Origin: Canna indica
Taxonomy: Eukaryota; Streptophyta; Magnoliopsida; Zingiberales; Cannaceae
Length of the DNA stretch: 64,000 bases
Direction of reading: 5' to 3'
NCBI GenBank assembly: GCA_034359265.1
Contig: CP136890.1
Location: 35,568,501-35,632,500, forward strand
Shown: positions 11,533-21,899 of the stretch, in pieces
How the letters are laid out: each line of letters starts with the position of its first letter
How positions within the stretch are numbered: the first letter of the stretch is position 1
Notes under the pieces: generated by a model
Seen by the model: the letters and a program-made list of their open reading frames with translations, nothing else
Told to the model about the DNA's origin: nothing
Database searches by the model: none
Position numbers and translations under genes: made by a program

Positions 11533-11943
11533 ATGAGTGACTGGAACTTAACAGCAGCAAGTTCCGTATATAAAGAAACTCTTAAAGCTACAGAAACTCT
11601 CGGCTCACCAGCAGAGGGATTCATTAAGCCTTCATCTATCACCACTAAGTATTCAGAAGCTTTGTTTAAACAACTCAATACTCTTATCCAACTCACTGTT
11701 AAAATAAAAGAACAGTTAGACGAGTTATCTGCTGAAGTTAGAATTTTAAAACTAGCAAAAGAAAAAGCTAGTTCCCAGAGCATAACAGATTCTATAGACA
11801 ACTTGGCTAAAGACTTGCAGAAATTAAAGATCGGAGACGCTTCAGAAAAGGCAAAAATCCCAAGACAACAAGGAAAACTCTTTGTCTATAAAGACCCCAA
11901 GGTCATATTCGAGCAAGAGAAAGAAAGAGCCAAGCACAAATGA
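11533..11943 (+). CDS. Pararetrovirus ORF1 (P1-like protein), 136 aa
   Basis: The first ORF after the leader, intact. Its stop overlaps the next start as ATGA, the coupling typical of badnaviruses, where downstream ORFs are reached by leaky scanning. The protein is hydrophilic, with heptad-like leucines at residues 45-70 (LFKQLNTLIQLTVKIKEQL) suggesting a coiled coil, and a basic C-terminus. Position, size and coiled coil match badnavirus P1, a virion-associated protein, but I see no diagnostic motif. The start ATG follows a leader containing AAGGTAACA at 11493-11501, a possible splice donor. The partial copy at 19038-19448 differs at only two amino acids. Confidence 0.75.
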   Translation: MSDWNLTAASSVYKETLKATETLGSPAEGFIKPSSITTKYSEALFKQLNTLIQLTVKIKEQLDELSAEVRILKLAKEKASSQSITDSIDNLAKDLQKLKIGDASEKAKIPRQQGKLFVYKDPKVIFEQEKERAKHK

Positions 11944-13160
11944 ATACATCTTCAGCAAGAACTACTTCAACGACAGAGGTTTTAGCTCCAAGACCTTCAA
12001 TCTCTGGCGGAGAAAATCGCCAACCCACAATAGACGATCAGATAAGGAGTTATCGTCTCAGTAACAGATTACGCCACGAAGTACAACGGCGTATGGCATC
12101 ATCCAATAGAAGAACAGGCTTCAGAAGAAGCCTTGAATCACAATTAAACCCGGAAGCTGAGCTCTCTCTTTCCCAATACCAAAGAGCACAACAGGTTCCT
12201 GCCGAAACACTGTACCAGGCAGGCTGGTCTGAAAGGAACCACCGAGTTTACCAACATTATTCTGATGAACGCATACTGGTCACTGAAGGCACGCAAGTAG
12301 AGTTGCCCTTCATCACCGATCGGAGTTATGACTTACTAACCCGGGAAGGTTTACAAGACCTTCATATGGGAATGGTAATGGTAAGACTTCACACATTACA
12401 CCGACGAAGTGCCGGTGTCAACGCTTTGATCCTACTTAGAGACACAAGGTGGGCAGATGACCGAGCTGTCATCAGTTCTATGGAAGTGGACCTCACATCA
12501 GGAACGCAACTAGCATATACTGCCCCTGATATCACAATCAGCATCCACGACTTCCGAGAACATATTCAATTGGTCATACAAACACATGGATATCAAGGAT
12601 GGCAAGGAGGAGAGAGCAATCTCTTGTTATCCAGATCTCTTATTGGGAGGTTATCAAATACAAGCCACACCAATTTCCGTTATAATGTTCAACATGTAGC
12701 GGACCATCTTGCCAGTAGAGGAATCCGTGCGATTCCTGGCCAGATAAGAACTACTGAGAGTTTACAAGGCCAGCAATGGGTTATTAGACCCGCTTCAATC
12801 ACTGTGACACGAAACCCACAGACATCAACAATCAGAACAAGGACAGATGGTACGTTGGCAGTCCAATTTACCGATTATACCATCACACCTGAGGCAGCCA
12901 CTCAAGAAGAAGACATTAACGAAGAACTGGCAGCCATGATGCACTGTGATTATGATAGTGACCAAGAATATGAACCAGACTGGGATAGCCAGTACAACGA
13001 GGAAGAAGATGAGGACCTCGCGGTCCTACGACAACTCATGACCTTAAGAAATGAAGGCCCACACACGATTACAACTTTGAGGACGATCTACCCATATGGG
13101 ACACGTCCGATGGTTGTTCTGATAACAACACCAGCCCTACGAGAATTAGGTGGAACCTAA
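11940..13160 (+). pseudogene. Pararetrovirus polyprotein, N-terminal (movement protein) segment
   Basis: Begins inside the stop of ORF1. The stretch from about residue 115 to 270 is a 30K-type movement protein like that of badnaviruses: LPFITDRSYDLLT, LILLRDTRWADDRAVISSME, and YNVQHVADHLASRGIRAIPG at about 12681-12742. Such proteins modify plasmodesmata for cell-to-cell movement. An acidic stretch follows (residues 325-375). The frame then departs between about 13025 and 13090: the conserved-looking continuation is in another frame, and this one ends at 13160. There is no separate ORF2 between P1 and this ORF, unlike typical badnaviruses. Confidence 0.85.
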
Positions 13161-13756
13161 TTCTTCCGGATGAGGCAGGGGAGGAAATAGCGGCAGCACA
13201 TTATGATGAAAGTTAGGATGATGATGATGATGATGAGGAGGAGGAGGAGGACGATTTCGAAACCCGATTCCAAAAATTTCAACTCGGCACAGAAGGAGAG
13301 ACAGCTTATACTGCTGAAATGGAATACCCAGTCTTCAAAAAATTAATAGAAAAGGTAGAAGACAAGAAGATAGAATCTGCCTTCACTACAGCAACATCTG
13401 CAGAGTCGTCATTCACACAACTTCCGAAAGAACCAATTATGGGTCCAGCTATGTACCCCCCAGGGATACCATCCAACTACAATCCATATGGTATCGGGAG
13501 TTCAAATATACCAATCATCAATTCTAGGGTCAATGGCCTAAGAGGAGGCTATTCAAAGCAGCATGATGAGAAGTTCGTGCTACCATCTGCACAGACCAAT
13601 ACAGGAGCAATTTTAGTACTGCCAGAGCAATTAGGGCAGTATAGTGATGTTATATCCCGGTGGGAATCTATCACACTAAACTTGGTAAATGAGAGGAATT
13701 GGACTGATAACAAAGCAAAGATGTGCTTTATAGAAAACTTATTAGGGGAGACATAA
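13161..13756 (+). pseudogene. Pararetrovirus polyprotein, acidic linker and coat-protein N-part
   Basis: This part is read in a different frame from the movement-protein segment. An in-frame TAG at 13214-13216 precedes a run of Asp and Glu codons (13217-13256). From 13319 it stays open to a TAA at 13754-13756. It contains GPAMYPPG, NPYGIGSS and FVLPSAQTNTGAILVLPE, followed by the start of the coat-protein core (ISRWESITLNLVN, KAKMCFIENLLGE). The TAA falls inside that conserved core and the reading frame continues in phase beyond it, so this is a simple nonsense lesion. Confidence 0.82.
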
Positions 13757-13768
13757 AAGAAGATATGG

Positions 13769-16700
13769 ATGCAGTGGAGAATGGCATACCCCACTGAATA
13801 CGACGAACTGACTAATATAGCTGATGATCCCCAAAATGTCCTATCACAAATCAGAAGGATGCTATTACTTGAAGACCCTACTACAGGCTCGACCGAAGAA
13901 CAAAACCGAGCTTATGAGGATCTCGAAAGGCTATCATGCACCAATGTCAAAGATCTTTTTGATTACCTGGATGACTACAAAATTCTAGCAGCAAAATCCG
14001 GACGAATGTATGTTTCTTCTGAGCTATCGGAGAAAATATTCAGAAAAATGCCTCCGATAATGGGTAAAGAGCTTGAAGCAGCCTTCGCCCAGAAACATCC
14101 TGGAAATACTGTAGGTGTTATCCCTCGGATACATTTCACTTATCAGTATTTAGAAGAACAGTGCAAGCGTGCTGCATTTCAGAGAAGCCTGAAAGATCTG
14201 ACGATTTGTAGGAAGATACCTATTCCTGGCTACTATAAAAAGGAAAAGAGATTCGGTTTAAGGAAAGCCAAGAACTACAAGGGTAAACCTCATGAGACAC
14301 ACGTCAGAATCTTTAAGAAGAAGCACTCTGATAGAGTAAAGAAATGTAAGTGCTTTATCTGCGGAGAAGAAGGGCACTTTGCAAGGGAGTGCAAAAGAAA
14401 GCAGGGAAATATAGCTCGAGCGGCTATTATTAAAAATCTAGAGTTACCAGAAGATTGGGATGTTTTATCAGTTGAGCTAAATGAGCCTGATAGTGATGCT
14501 ATCTGTTCATTCTCCGAAGGAGAATACGGAACAGCTCATACGTTATCAATGGATATGACGGATCTACCTTACGAATCTGCATTTATTCGATTAGTGGAAG
14601 AAGATCCAGAAAGCCCTAACGAAGAACTGATATTAGTCGTGACTACAAAAGAGACAGCTACCACCAATACAGAGAATAATTGGAGGACAAACATCACCCT
14701 ACCAGAAGCTATGAATAATTGTGTACATCGTTGGGAGGATAATAGTCCTGATGTCACAAAAGGCTGTGAAAGGTGTACATGTTGCAAGGAGATGACTAAT
14801 CCCAGAATGAGGGCACACTGCAGAAACTGCTTATTGACAGTATGCCCCATGTGTTCCAGATTCAACCTAAGCAGAAAGCTAAATATCATTAAGTCAAATT
14901 TCCTACCATACAGTGATAAAGACAATTTGATAAAGGAACTGTTAGAATATACAAGGTATTTGCTAGCAGAGAATGATCACATCAAGGAGGAAAATACGAA
15001 ACTCAAGCAGGAAATTGAAGTCCTGAAAAGTAAGCAAAACGTAGAAGACCTAGAGGAAGAATTCCACAGACTCAGTCTTGAAGAAGATGAGAGAGAAAGA
15101 AAAGGAAAATACCCAGCCACCAAAGATGAGTATTATCTTCCTACTGAAGAAACATATAAGCAGCAGAAAGGAGTAGTGTTTAAGGAAACTGAAACTGCAA
15201 ATAAGTTATCAGCAGTAGCAGCATCAACAGAATTCCCGGAGGAGTTTGCTACATTTGCTGACAAGATTGACCATCCCAAAGGGAAAAGAATACTGAATAG
15301 GCTATACAACATGGTGCTTATCATGGAAATCCCTAACGTAAAGCACTTCAGAGTACAGGCCATATTGGATACTGGCGCTACAGTATGCTGTATAGACCAG
15401 GATTCGATTCCAGAAGAAGCATTGGAACCAAGCGCGTATCCAATCTTGATCAACGGTGTTAACTCGCAACAGATGGCGAGTAAGAAATTAAAAAATGGAT
15501 TTATGTCTATTGAGGATAATAGATTTAAGATACCATTCACTTATGCATTCCCTATGAGCAAAAAGGATGGCATTCAAATGCTAGTCGGATGCAATTTCAT
15601 CAGGGCTATGCAAGGAGGCGTACGTATCGAGGAACAAACCATCACTTTCTATAAGAAGGTCACCTCGATCACCACAAGAAATGATACTGAAATCTCAGCA
15701 GTAGCAGCAATTGATGAGCTGAGTTTGACTGAGAATGAATATCTTGAAGTCTTAAGTACTACAACATATGATGATTCTAAGGAGTCCGAAAAATTCAAGA
15801 TGAAGTTTAGACCTCTTTTAAGAAGACTCAAAGAACAAGGGTTCATTGGAGACAATCCCATTGAACATTGGTCCAGAAATCAAATCACTTGCAAACTGGA
15901 TATTATAAACCCTGATTTGACAATACAGGATAAGCCACTCAAGCATGTAACGCCAGCTATGAAAGAACAGTTTGATCGGCACATCAAAACACTATTAAAT
16001 CTTGGAGCCATCAGACCAAGTACCAGTAGGCACAGAACTATGGCAATCATAGTAAATTCAGGCACAACGATTGATCCTATTACTAAAGAAGAGGTAAAAG
16101 GAAAGGAGCGTATGGTGTTCAACTACAAAACGCTCAATGATAATACATACAAAGACCAATACAGTCTCCCAGGTATTAACACTATCCTTAAGAGAATAGG
16201 CAATAGTAAAATATTCTCTAAATTTGATTTGAAAAGCGGATTTCACCAAGTTGCCATGGACCCGGAATCAATACCATGGACCGCTTTTATTGTGTCTGGA
16301 GGATTATACGAATGGCTTGTAATGCCATTTGGGTTGAAAAATGCTCCCTCGGTGTTTCAGCGAAAAATGGATAAGTGCTTTGAAGGCACTGAGCACTTTA
16401 TAGCAGTCTACATTGATGATATTCTTGTCTTTTCCGAGAATGAGGAACAGCACTCTGAGCATCTAAAGAAAATGCTAGAGATAAGTGAGAAGTGGGGACT
16501 GGTACTTTCCCCCACAAAGATGAAGATTGCTACAGAAGAGATAGAATTTTTAGGCGCAGTTATTGGCAAAAATAAAATTAGACTGCAGCCCCATATCATC
16601 AAGAAGATCGTGTCTTTTGACGAAGAAGAACTTAAGAGTAAAACCGGATTAAGAACCTGGTTAGGTATCCTTAACTACGCAAGGAGTTATATCTCAAATT

Positions 16701-16861
16701 TGGGGACTCTCTTAGGACCCTTATACTCTAAAACAGGTCCTCATGGTGACAAGAGGATCAAGTCCTCTGATAGAGAGTTAATAGCAAAACTAAAGGATCT
16801 TGTGCAACATTTGCCAGACCTGGAGTTACCCCCCCTAGTGCATATATCATACTGGAAATAG
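13769..16861 (+). pseudogene. Pararetrovirus polyprotein: coat protein, protease, reverse transcriptase
   Basis: A long open segment of 1,030 residues in phase with the preceding one. Order: coat-protein core (WRMAYPTEYDEL near the start); CCHC zinc knuckle CFICGEEGHFAREC at about residues 195-208; a second Cys-rich cluster CERCTCCKEM...CRNCLLTVCPMC at about 335-365, characteristic of badnavirus/tungrovirus coat proteins; aspartic protease ILDTGATVCCID at about 531-542; RT with FNYKTLND, FDLKSGFHQVAMD, MPFGLKNAPSVFQRKMD and the catalytic YIDDILVF near residue 880. All catalytic residues of protease and RT are kept. The frame is lost at a 7-C run (16829-16835), just before RNase H. Confidence 0.92.
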
Positions 16862-16869
16862 ACGGTTGT

Positions 16870-17877
16870 ATGGAGGGATGGGGAGGCGTTTGCAAATGGA
16901 AAGCTAAGAAGAATGATAAAAGGCAATCTGAAAGGGTATGTGCATATGCGAGCGGCAAGTTCCCAATAGTGAAGTCAATAATTGACGCAGAGATCCATGC
17001 ATGCATGGAAACTCTTAAAGCACTTAAGATTCACTACCTTGACAAGAAAGAAATCACATTAAGAACTGACTGTCAAGCCATTATCAGCTTCCACAACAAG
17101 TCCAGTCAGAATAAACCTTCCAGAGTCCGATGGATTAACTTCGTTGATTTTATTACGGGCACAGGTATACAAGTTCACTTCGAACACATCGACGGAAAGA
17201 TGAATGTTCTTGCCGACGCACTATCTCGCCTAACTACAAAGCTCGTTATAACGGAAGAAGTTCAGGACTTTATAATTGAAAACCTCATAACTCTTGAGGG
17301 TGCTATTGAAGAAACAAAGCAAGCACCTGTTGAAATTATTCAGACCTTGAGCATGACTATTGACTCAATGAGCTACCTACTGAAACCCTCATCACAAGAG
17401 GAAGTTGCTATGTCCCTCTTCTCCTGGGATGATGAAATCCAGGAAATAATTGAAGAAAACGAATCTGCTATCAGTAATGTCATGGAGGAAGGTCTAATTT
17501 ATAGGTATGAATTGCATGGCGAACCAGATCCAAATCCACCTAGAAGATGGGAAGATATCCCTTATTGGGATGAATACGAGGAAATCGAAGGCATACTACT
17601 AAGAGTAGCCCGATACGAGAATTACTATAGCTTGGATGGAAACTACTATAACCTAGAGCAAGAAGAAAACAAGGAGAAAGCTCTAGAAGATGTCCTAGAA
17701 AGTTCAAACAAGAATGAGCAACCCGAATGTTCATATTCAAACGCCAGAAGATATGAAGAGGCGTTCAGGACAAGAAACATGACCAACAATACTGAAGGCA
17801 ATCCATTCCTAACGGAGGAACCCATAAAGCTGGATGATGAAGCTCTTCGAAAAGGCAAATATCCAGCCCAAGACTAA
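16870..17877 (+). pseudogene. Pararetrovirus polyprotein: RNase H and long acidic C-terminal extension
   Basis: The RNase H part begins in the new frame after the C-run and shows DGCMEGWGG upstream of the ATG, then IDAEIHACMETL, LRTDCQAII and DALSRL, so the acidic catalytic residues are visible. RNase H ends near 17230. About 215 further residues follow, very rich in Glu and Asp, ending GKYPAQD before the stop. The hexamer KGKYPA also occurs in the preceding segment near 15104. Typical badnavirus polyproteins end soon after RNase H, so this extension is unusual. Its function is unknown. Confidence 0.8.
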
Positions 17878-17960
17878 TCTGAATGAATAGGGGAAGTGGA
17901 TAGCCCCTGGTACTAAGATCCACAATAATAAATATTATCTTTTGTTTATATTGTTTCAGG

Positions 17961-18383
17961 ATGATTTTGGACGAACTTCAGAAGTTAGCAATCACAAACC
18001 CTGGCACTTATTGGTCTACCAAAAAGGATATTTCAGATGCTCAACATTGGGTAGTTTTGGGAGGTGCAACCTCAACCGGGATGCATGAACTAGAGAAGCT
18101 AACGGGGAAGGTACTCTTCAAGTTCCCCAGACCAATGGAGAAGGAAAACAAGTGGACCCAGAGAATACATCAAATCCACCAAGAACAGACACTAAAAACA
18201 ATCTCCGAGTTAGAAAAGCTACTAGCCATGGCGTTCCTACAGAAAGCAAGACTTGACCAGGCCGCTACAAAGGACAACTGGGCTTCTGACGCGCTGGAAA
18301 TGGTTAAACATCACATCAAGAACCTTGACCAGTGCCACAAAATGATCAGCAACACTAGACAAAGCAACACATACTTTATCTAA
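17961..18383 (+). CDS. Extra 3' ORF of the pararetrovirus, 140 aa, unknown function
   Basis: An intact ORF, 83 bases after the polyprotein stop. I recognise no domain. It is hydrophilic and helix-rich, with WSTKKDISDAQHWVVLGG near the N-terminus and a Leu/Lys-rich C-terminal half. The ATG lies one base downstream of TTGTTTCAG (17951-17959), a good 3' splice site, with TACTAAG at 17911 as a possible branch point. That suggests expression from a spliced RNA, comparable in principle to ORF4 of rice tungro bacilliform virus. The alternative is an internal promoter or a chance ORF; freedom from stops in an otherwise mutated virus copy argues mildly for a real gene. Confidence 0.6.
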   Translation: MILDELQKLAITNPGTYWSTKKDISDAQHWVVLGGATSTGMHELEKLTGKVLFKFPRPMEKENKWTQRIHQIHQEQTLKTISELEKLLAMAFLQKARLDQAATKDNWASDALEMVKHHIKNLDQCHKMISNTRQSNTYFI

Positions 18384-18848
18384 AGCAAGTGGCCCACTCA
18401 AGTACAATAATTGAGGCAATTAGTCAGAACCATGAGCTGGACGATAAGGCCGAATACTTCCGTCGTTATCCTATCACTAGCATTAGCTGTAAAATACCAG
18501 ATAAGGTGTACGAAGGAATCTCTTTATTGTAAAGCTAATAATTCAGTGGTCGATGGGGCCCAATGAGCACCCGCAGTGAATTATTACGCTTCTTCATGAA
18601 GCTTCCTTCGGGTCTATATAAGTTGATAGTCCAGGAGTTGCAGAACACACTGGAGACCCCAGAAGTTCTACTTCTCTAACTGTCATCAAGTCTGTAATCC
18701 TTTGAGTTTAAGCTTTCAAGCTTCCATGTTTCAACAAAGTTTCTACTTTCCACTATATTTCTACCCGTATATTGAGTTCATTCCTCATATTGTTCCCGCG
18801 TCTTCAACGGCCTGCGAACTTTGTGAGAAGCACGCATCCGCCCCGTAT
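18384..18848 (+). promoter_or_regulatory. Pararetrovirus large intergenic region: promoter and leader
   Basis: Noncoding stretch between the last ORF and the second primer site. A TATA box TATATAAG is at 18615-18622, preceded by CTTCATGAAGCTTCC, so the RNA start would be near 18650. The self-complementary AAGCTTTCAAGCTT at about 18711 may fold. This is the position of the single pregenomic RNA promoter in caulimovirids. No clear AATAAA is seen just downstream; an AATAAA lies upstream at about 17927. Confidence 0.7.
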
Positions 18849-18860
18849 TGGTATCAGAGC
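18849..18860 (+). other. Viral primer-binding site, copy 2
   Basis: TGGTATCAGAGC again, exactly 7,505 bp after the first. The bases just before it (GCATCCGCC) are shared with the left chromosome junction. Confidence 0.92.
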
Positions 18861-19037
18861 TTCACAAGGTACACAGTTCCTGAGTTCTTTTTGTGTTCTT
18901 ATATAGTGCTTTGACGATGTTAATTAGCTTAAGATAGGCGATAAAGAGGGATAACAGTACCCACATAAGGAGAAGATTTCCCAACATTCGTAATCTTAAG
19001 GTAACAATAGCCAATAAGCATCTATATTAACACATTT

Positions 19038-19448
19038 ATGAGTGATTGGAACTTAACAGCAGCAAGTTCCGTATATAAAGAAGCTCTTAAAGCTACAGAA
19101 ACTCTCGGCTCACCAGCAGAGGGATTCATTAAGCCTTCATCTATCACCACTAAGTATTCAGAAGCTTTGTTTAAACAACTCAATACTCTTATCCAACTCA
19201 CTGTTAAAATAAAAGAACAGTTAGACGAGTTATCTGCTGAAGTTAGAATTTTAATACTAGCAAAAGAAAAAGCTAGTTCCCAGAGCATAACAGATTCTAT
19301 AGACAACTTGGCTAAAGACTTGCAGAAATTAAAGATCGGAGACGCTTCAGAAAAGGCAAAAATCCCAAGACAACAAGGAAAACTCTTTGTCTATAAAGAC
19401 CCCAAGGTCATATTCGAGCAAGAGAAAGAAAGAGCCAAGCACAAATGA
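19038..19448 (+). CDS. Second copy of pararetrovirus ORF1, 136 aa
   Basis: Near-identical to the first ORF1: three base changes seen, two of them amino-acid changes (Thr to Ala near residue 16, Lys to Ile near residue 73). It is intact and overlaps the next start as ATGA. It belongs to the terminally redundant part of the insertion. Confidence 0.75.
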   Translation: MSDWNLTAASSVYKEALKATETLGSPAEGFIKPSSITTKYSEALFKQLNTLIQLTVKIKEQLDELSAEVRILILAKEKASSQSITDSIDNLAKDLQKLKIGDASEKAKIPRQQGKLFVYKDPKVIFEQEKERAKHK

Positions 19449-20263
19449 ATACATCTTCAGTAAGAACTACTTCAAGGACAGAGGTTTTAGCTCCAAGACC
19501 TTCAATCTCTGGCGGAGAAAATCGCCAACCCATAATAGACGATCAGATAAGGAGTTATCGTCTCAGTAACAGATTACGCCACGAAGTACAACGGCGTATG
19601 GCATCATCCAATAGAAGAACAGGCTTCAGAAGAAGCCTTGAATCACAATTAAACCCGGAAGCTGAGCTCTCTCTTTCCCAATACCAAAGAGCACAGCAGG
19701 TTCCTGCTGAAACACTGTACCAGGCAGGCTGGTCTGAAAGGAACCACCGAGTTTACCAACATTATTCTGATGAACGCATACTGGTCACTGAAGGCACGCA
19801 AGTAGAGTTGCCCTTCATCACCGACCGGAGTTATGACTTACTAACCCGGTAAGGTTTACAACACCTTCATATGGGAATGGTAATGGTAAGACTTCACACA
19901 TTACACCGACGAAGTGCCGGTGTCAACGCTTTGATCCTACTTAGAGACACAAGGTGGGCAGATGACCGAGCTGTCATCAGTTCTATGGAAGTGGACCTCA
20001 CATCAGGAACGCAACTAGCATATACTGCCCCTGATATCACAATCAGCATCCACGACTTCCGAGAACATATTCAATTGGTCATACAAACACATGGATATCA
20101 AGGATGGCAAGGAGGAGAGAGCAATTTCTTGTTATCCAAATCTCTTATTGGGAGGTTATCAAATACAAGCCACACCAATTTCCATTATAATGTTCAACAT
20201 GTAGCGGACCATCTTGCCAGTAGAGGAATCCGTGCGATTCCTGGCCAGATAAGAACTACTGAT
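19445..20263 (+). pseudogene. Second, truncated copy of the polyprotein 5' end
   Basis: Repeats the movement-protein segment. A nonsense TAA at 19850-19852 stands where copy 1 has GAA; the frame stays open afterwards (19871 onward) up to the integration breakpoint at about 20263. From there the sequence becomes unrelated, so the copy ends after YNVQHVADHLASRGIRAIPG. Confidence 0.9.
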
Positions 20264-20592
20264 GATAATCTTTATCATATTTTGATGCTCCCTCTCCAAC
20301 AAATGGCCACCCCTCATAGAGTTCCTCCTCCCTATCTTCCGCAAGCTTGGTGAAGCTCCGCCGGAATATTTCCTCGCCGGATTTTCGCCGCCGCTTATGT
20401 TTTTGGAGGAGTCCAAAAATCATAGCAATGTATTTTTTACTTTGTGAATTGGCTCTAGTGTTTTCTCATCGTTCTTCCCATTCTCTTCGCTGCCCGGTTC
20501 TTGGTGGAAGGGCCAACCCCTTCTTTAAAATTGAGGATCTTGTCCGTTGAGCCATAACGAGCCCGAGAGGTTGCTGCCCTTTGTTGGTTAAA
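20264..20592. other. Unassigned flank right of the pararetrovirus
   Basis: Chromosomal sequence after the viral breakpoint. A moderately GC-rich patch (CTCCGCCGG, CGCCGCCGC) sits near 20355-20395. No gene or element could be assigned. Confidence 0.4.
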
Positions 20593-21712
20593 TGACCTAC
20601 ACTAGAGGGGGGTAAATAGTGTGTTATCTAAACTTTTCACCTAATTCTGGTTTTAAACGTTTCTTATAACTTAGGCAATACACTAATTCAAATAGCAAGC
20701 GGAAGCAATAAATAAGACAATTGAACACAACCAAGAAAGCAATGCGCAGAAACACATAAGTACAACAATTAAGACACAATCACAATAGGCAATGCAAACA
20801 CGATCGATTTATAGTGGTTCGGCCCCAATGCCTACTCCACTACCTAAGCACCCCACTTAGGATTTCTAAACTAAACTTTACTAGCTTAATTATTTCCTTT
20901 ACAACGAGAACATTTTCACCGGAGAGTCTCCGCTCTCACACCGAAGGCACTTCCACATTTGGAAGTCTCCGTCTTCCTACCGAGAGCACTCTTCCACCTC
21001 AAACCTAAAGGACAATAATACTAATCCTAATATACTAAGTTTACACCGGTGGATTTAAACCTTAAACACCAAGGTTATCACCCAATTTTAAGACCTACAC
21101 TCTAGGTTTTACACTAACTCAAATACAATGAATAAACCACAAAAATACAAGTAAATGGAGAAAATAAATCAAATAATAAAATACTTAGCCCCACAACAAG
21201 ATTCTTAGCTTCCTCTTGATGCCTTTGATGATGAAACAATGAAGTAAAGGCTCAATCAAAGAGATGAAAGATCCAATGGAATCATGGATCAATGGAGGAA
21301 GGCTCTCATGGCTTCCTATTTATAAGCCACGAAGAGAAGAGGCAACACACCTCTTCTCAACTGGCAAAAATCTGGATTACCCCCACTTTAAGTTAATAAC
21401 TTTAAAACATAAATGTTATATAAGGATTACCCTCCATTTAGATTCAATAAAAGTATCTAAATGTTTTTGGGTTCTTTGCATCATAAGAGAGGATTACATA
21501 TTCATTCTAGACACCCTAAATCTAAACTCTAACTTCCCAAAGAATCCCGAGCGTCGACGAGCGTCCTTGCTGATTTCTCTGATTTTTTCGATCAGGGACG
21601 TCGAGCGTTAACTGACTTGAACCTGAAAGTATTTCTCAATGAAACCATTAGTTCCATATTTGTTATCATCAAAACCGAGATTAAGACCAATGTTGAAAAC
21701 CTTAGGCCAACA
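20593..21712 (-). repeat. Lone copia-type LTR, inverted relative to 9266-10595
   Basis: Plus strand starts TGACCTACACTAGAGG and ends CCTTAGGCCAACA, the reverse complement of the ends of the 9266-10595 copy. A TATTTATAAGCC patch near 21318 is the TATA region on the minus strand. The upstream palindrome cluster seen in sister LTRs is reduced here to one GTCGAC near 21554. Flanking pentamers do not match. Confidence 0.7.
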
Positions 21713-21899
21713 CCCTTTTATTACGAGGCGCTTGGTGTGGACTATCATTGGAGGACGGACACGTGTGCATCTCACAATTAGGGATTGGAGCAGCAATTAC
21801 AAATAGCGGCATAAGGTATAAATTCTACTCATCATCTTCTATTGAATTCCCTAATATCTCTAAAGTAGATCGTTGCTTTCGGGATATTTGAAATTTTTA
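21713..21899. other. Unassigned spacer before the Tat polyprotein
   Basis: Short AT-rich stretch without recognisable content. It may be decayed Tat pol sequence. Confidence 0.3.

Larger units (their letters stand above)
11330..20263 (+). mobile_element. Endogenous badnavirus-like pararetrovirus (Caulimoviridae), 1.19 genome copies
   Basis: The virus-like sequence is present as one full circular-genome length followed by the start of a second copy in the same direction. The tRNA-Met primer site occurs at 11344 and again at 18849, giving a unit length of 7,505 bp, within the normal range for this family. Viral sequence begins within about 15 bp of the first primer site and stops abruptly at about 20263. 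Gene order is small P1 ORF, polyprotein (movement protein, coat protein with two zinc-binding clusters, protease, RT, RNase H), an extra 3' ORF, and the promoter/leader. The two-cluster coat protein is the badnavirus/tungrovirus pattern. The polyprotein is broken at several places, so this copy is not a coding-competent genome. No integrase is present, as expected; integration is normally by illegitimate recombination. Confidence 0.93.

Noticed and set aside
14569..16926. Several antisense open frames over the viral polyprotein
   Set aside because: Shadows of the sense coding sequence; caulimovirids transcribe one strand only.
20588..21717. Target duplication around the lone LTR at 20593-21712
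   Set aside because: Flanking pentamers (TTAAA and CCCTT) differ, so I do not claim an insertion scar.
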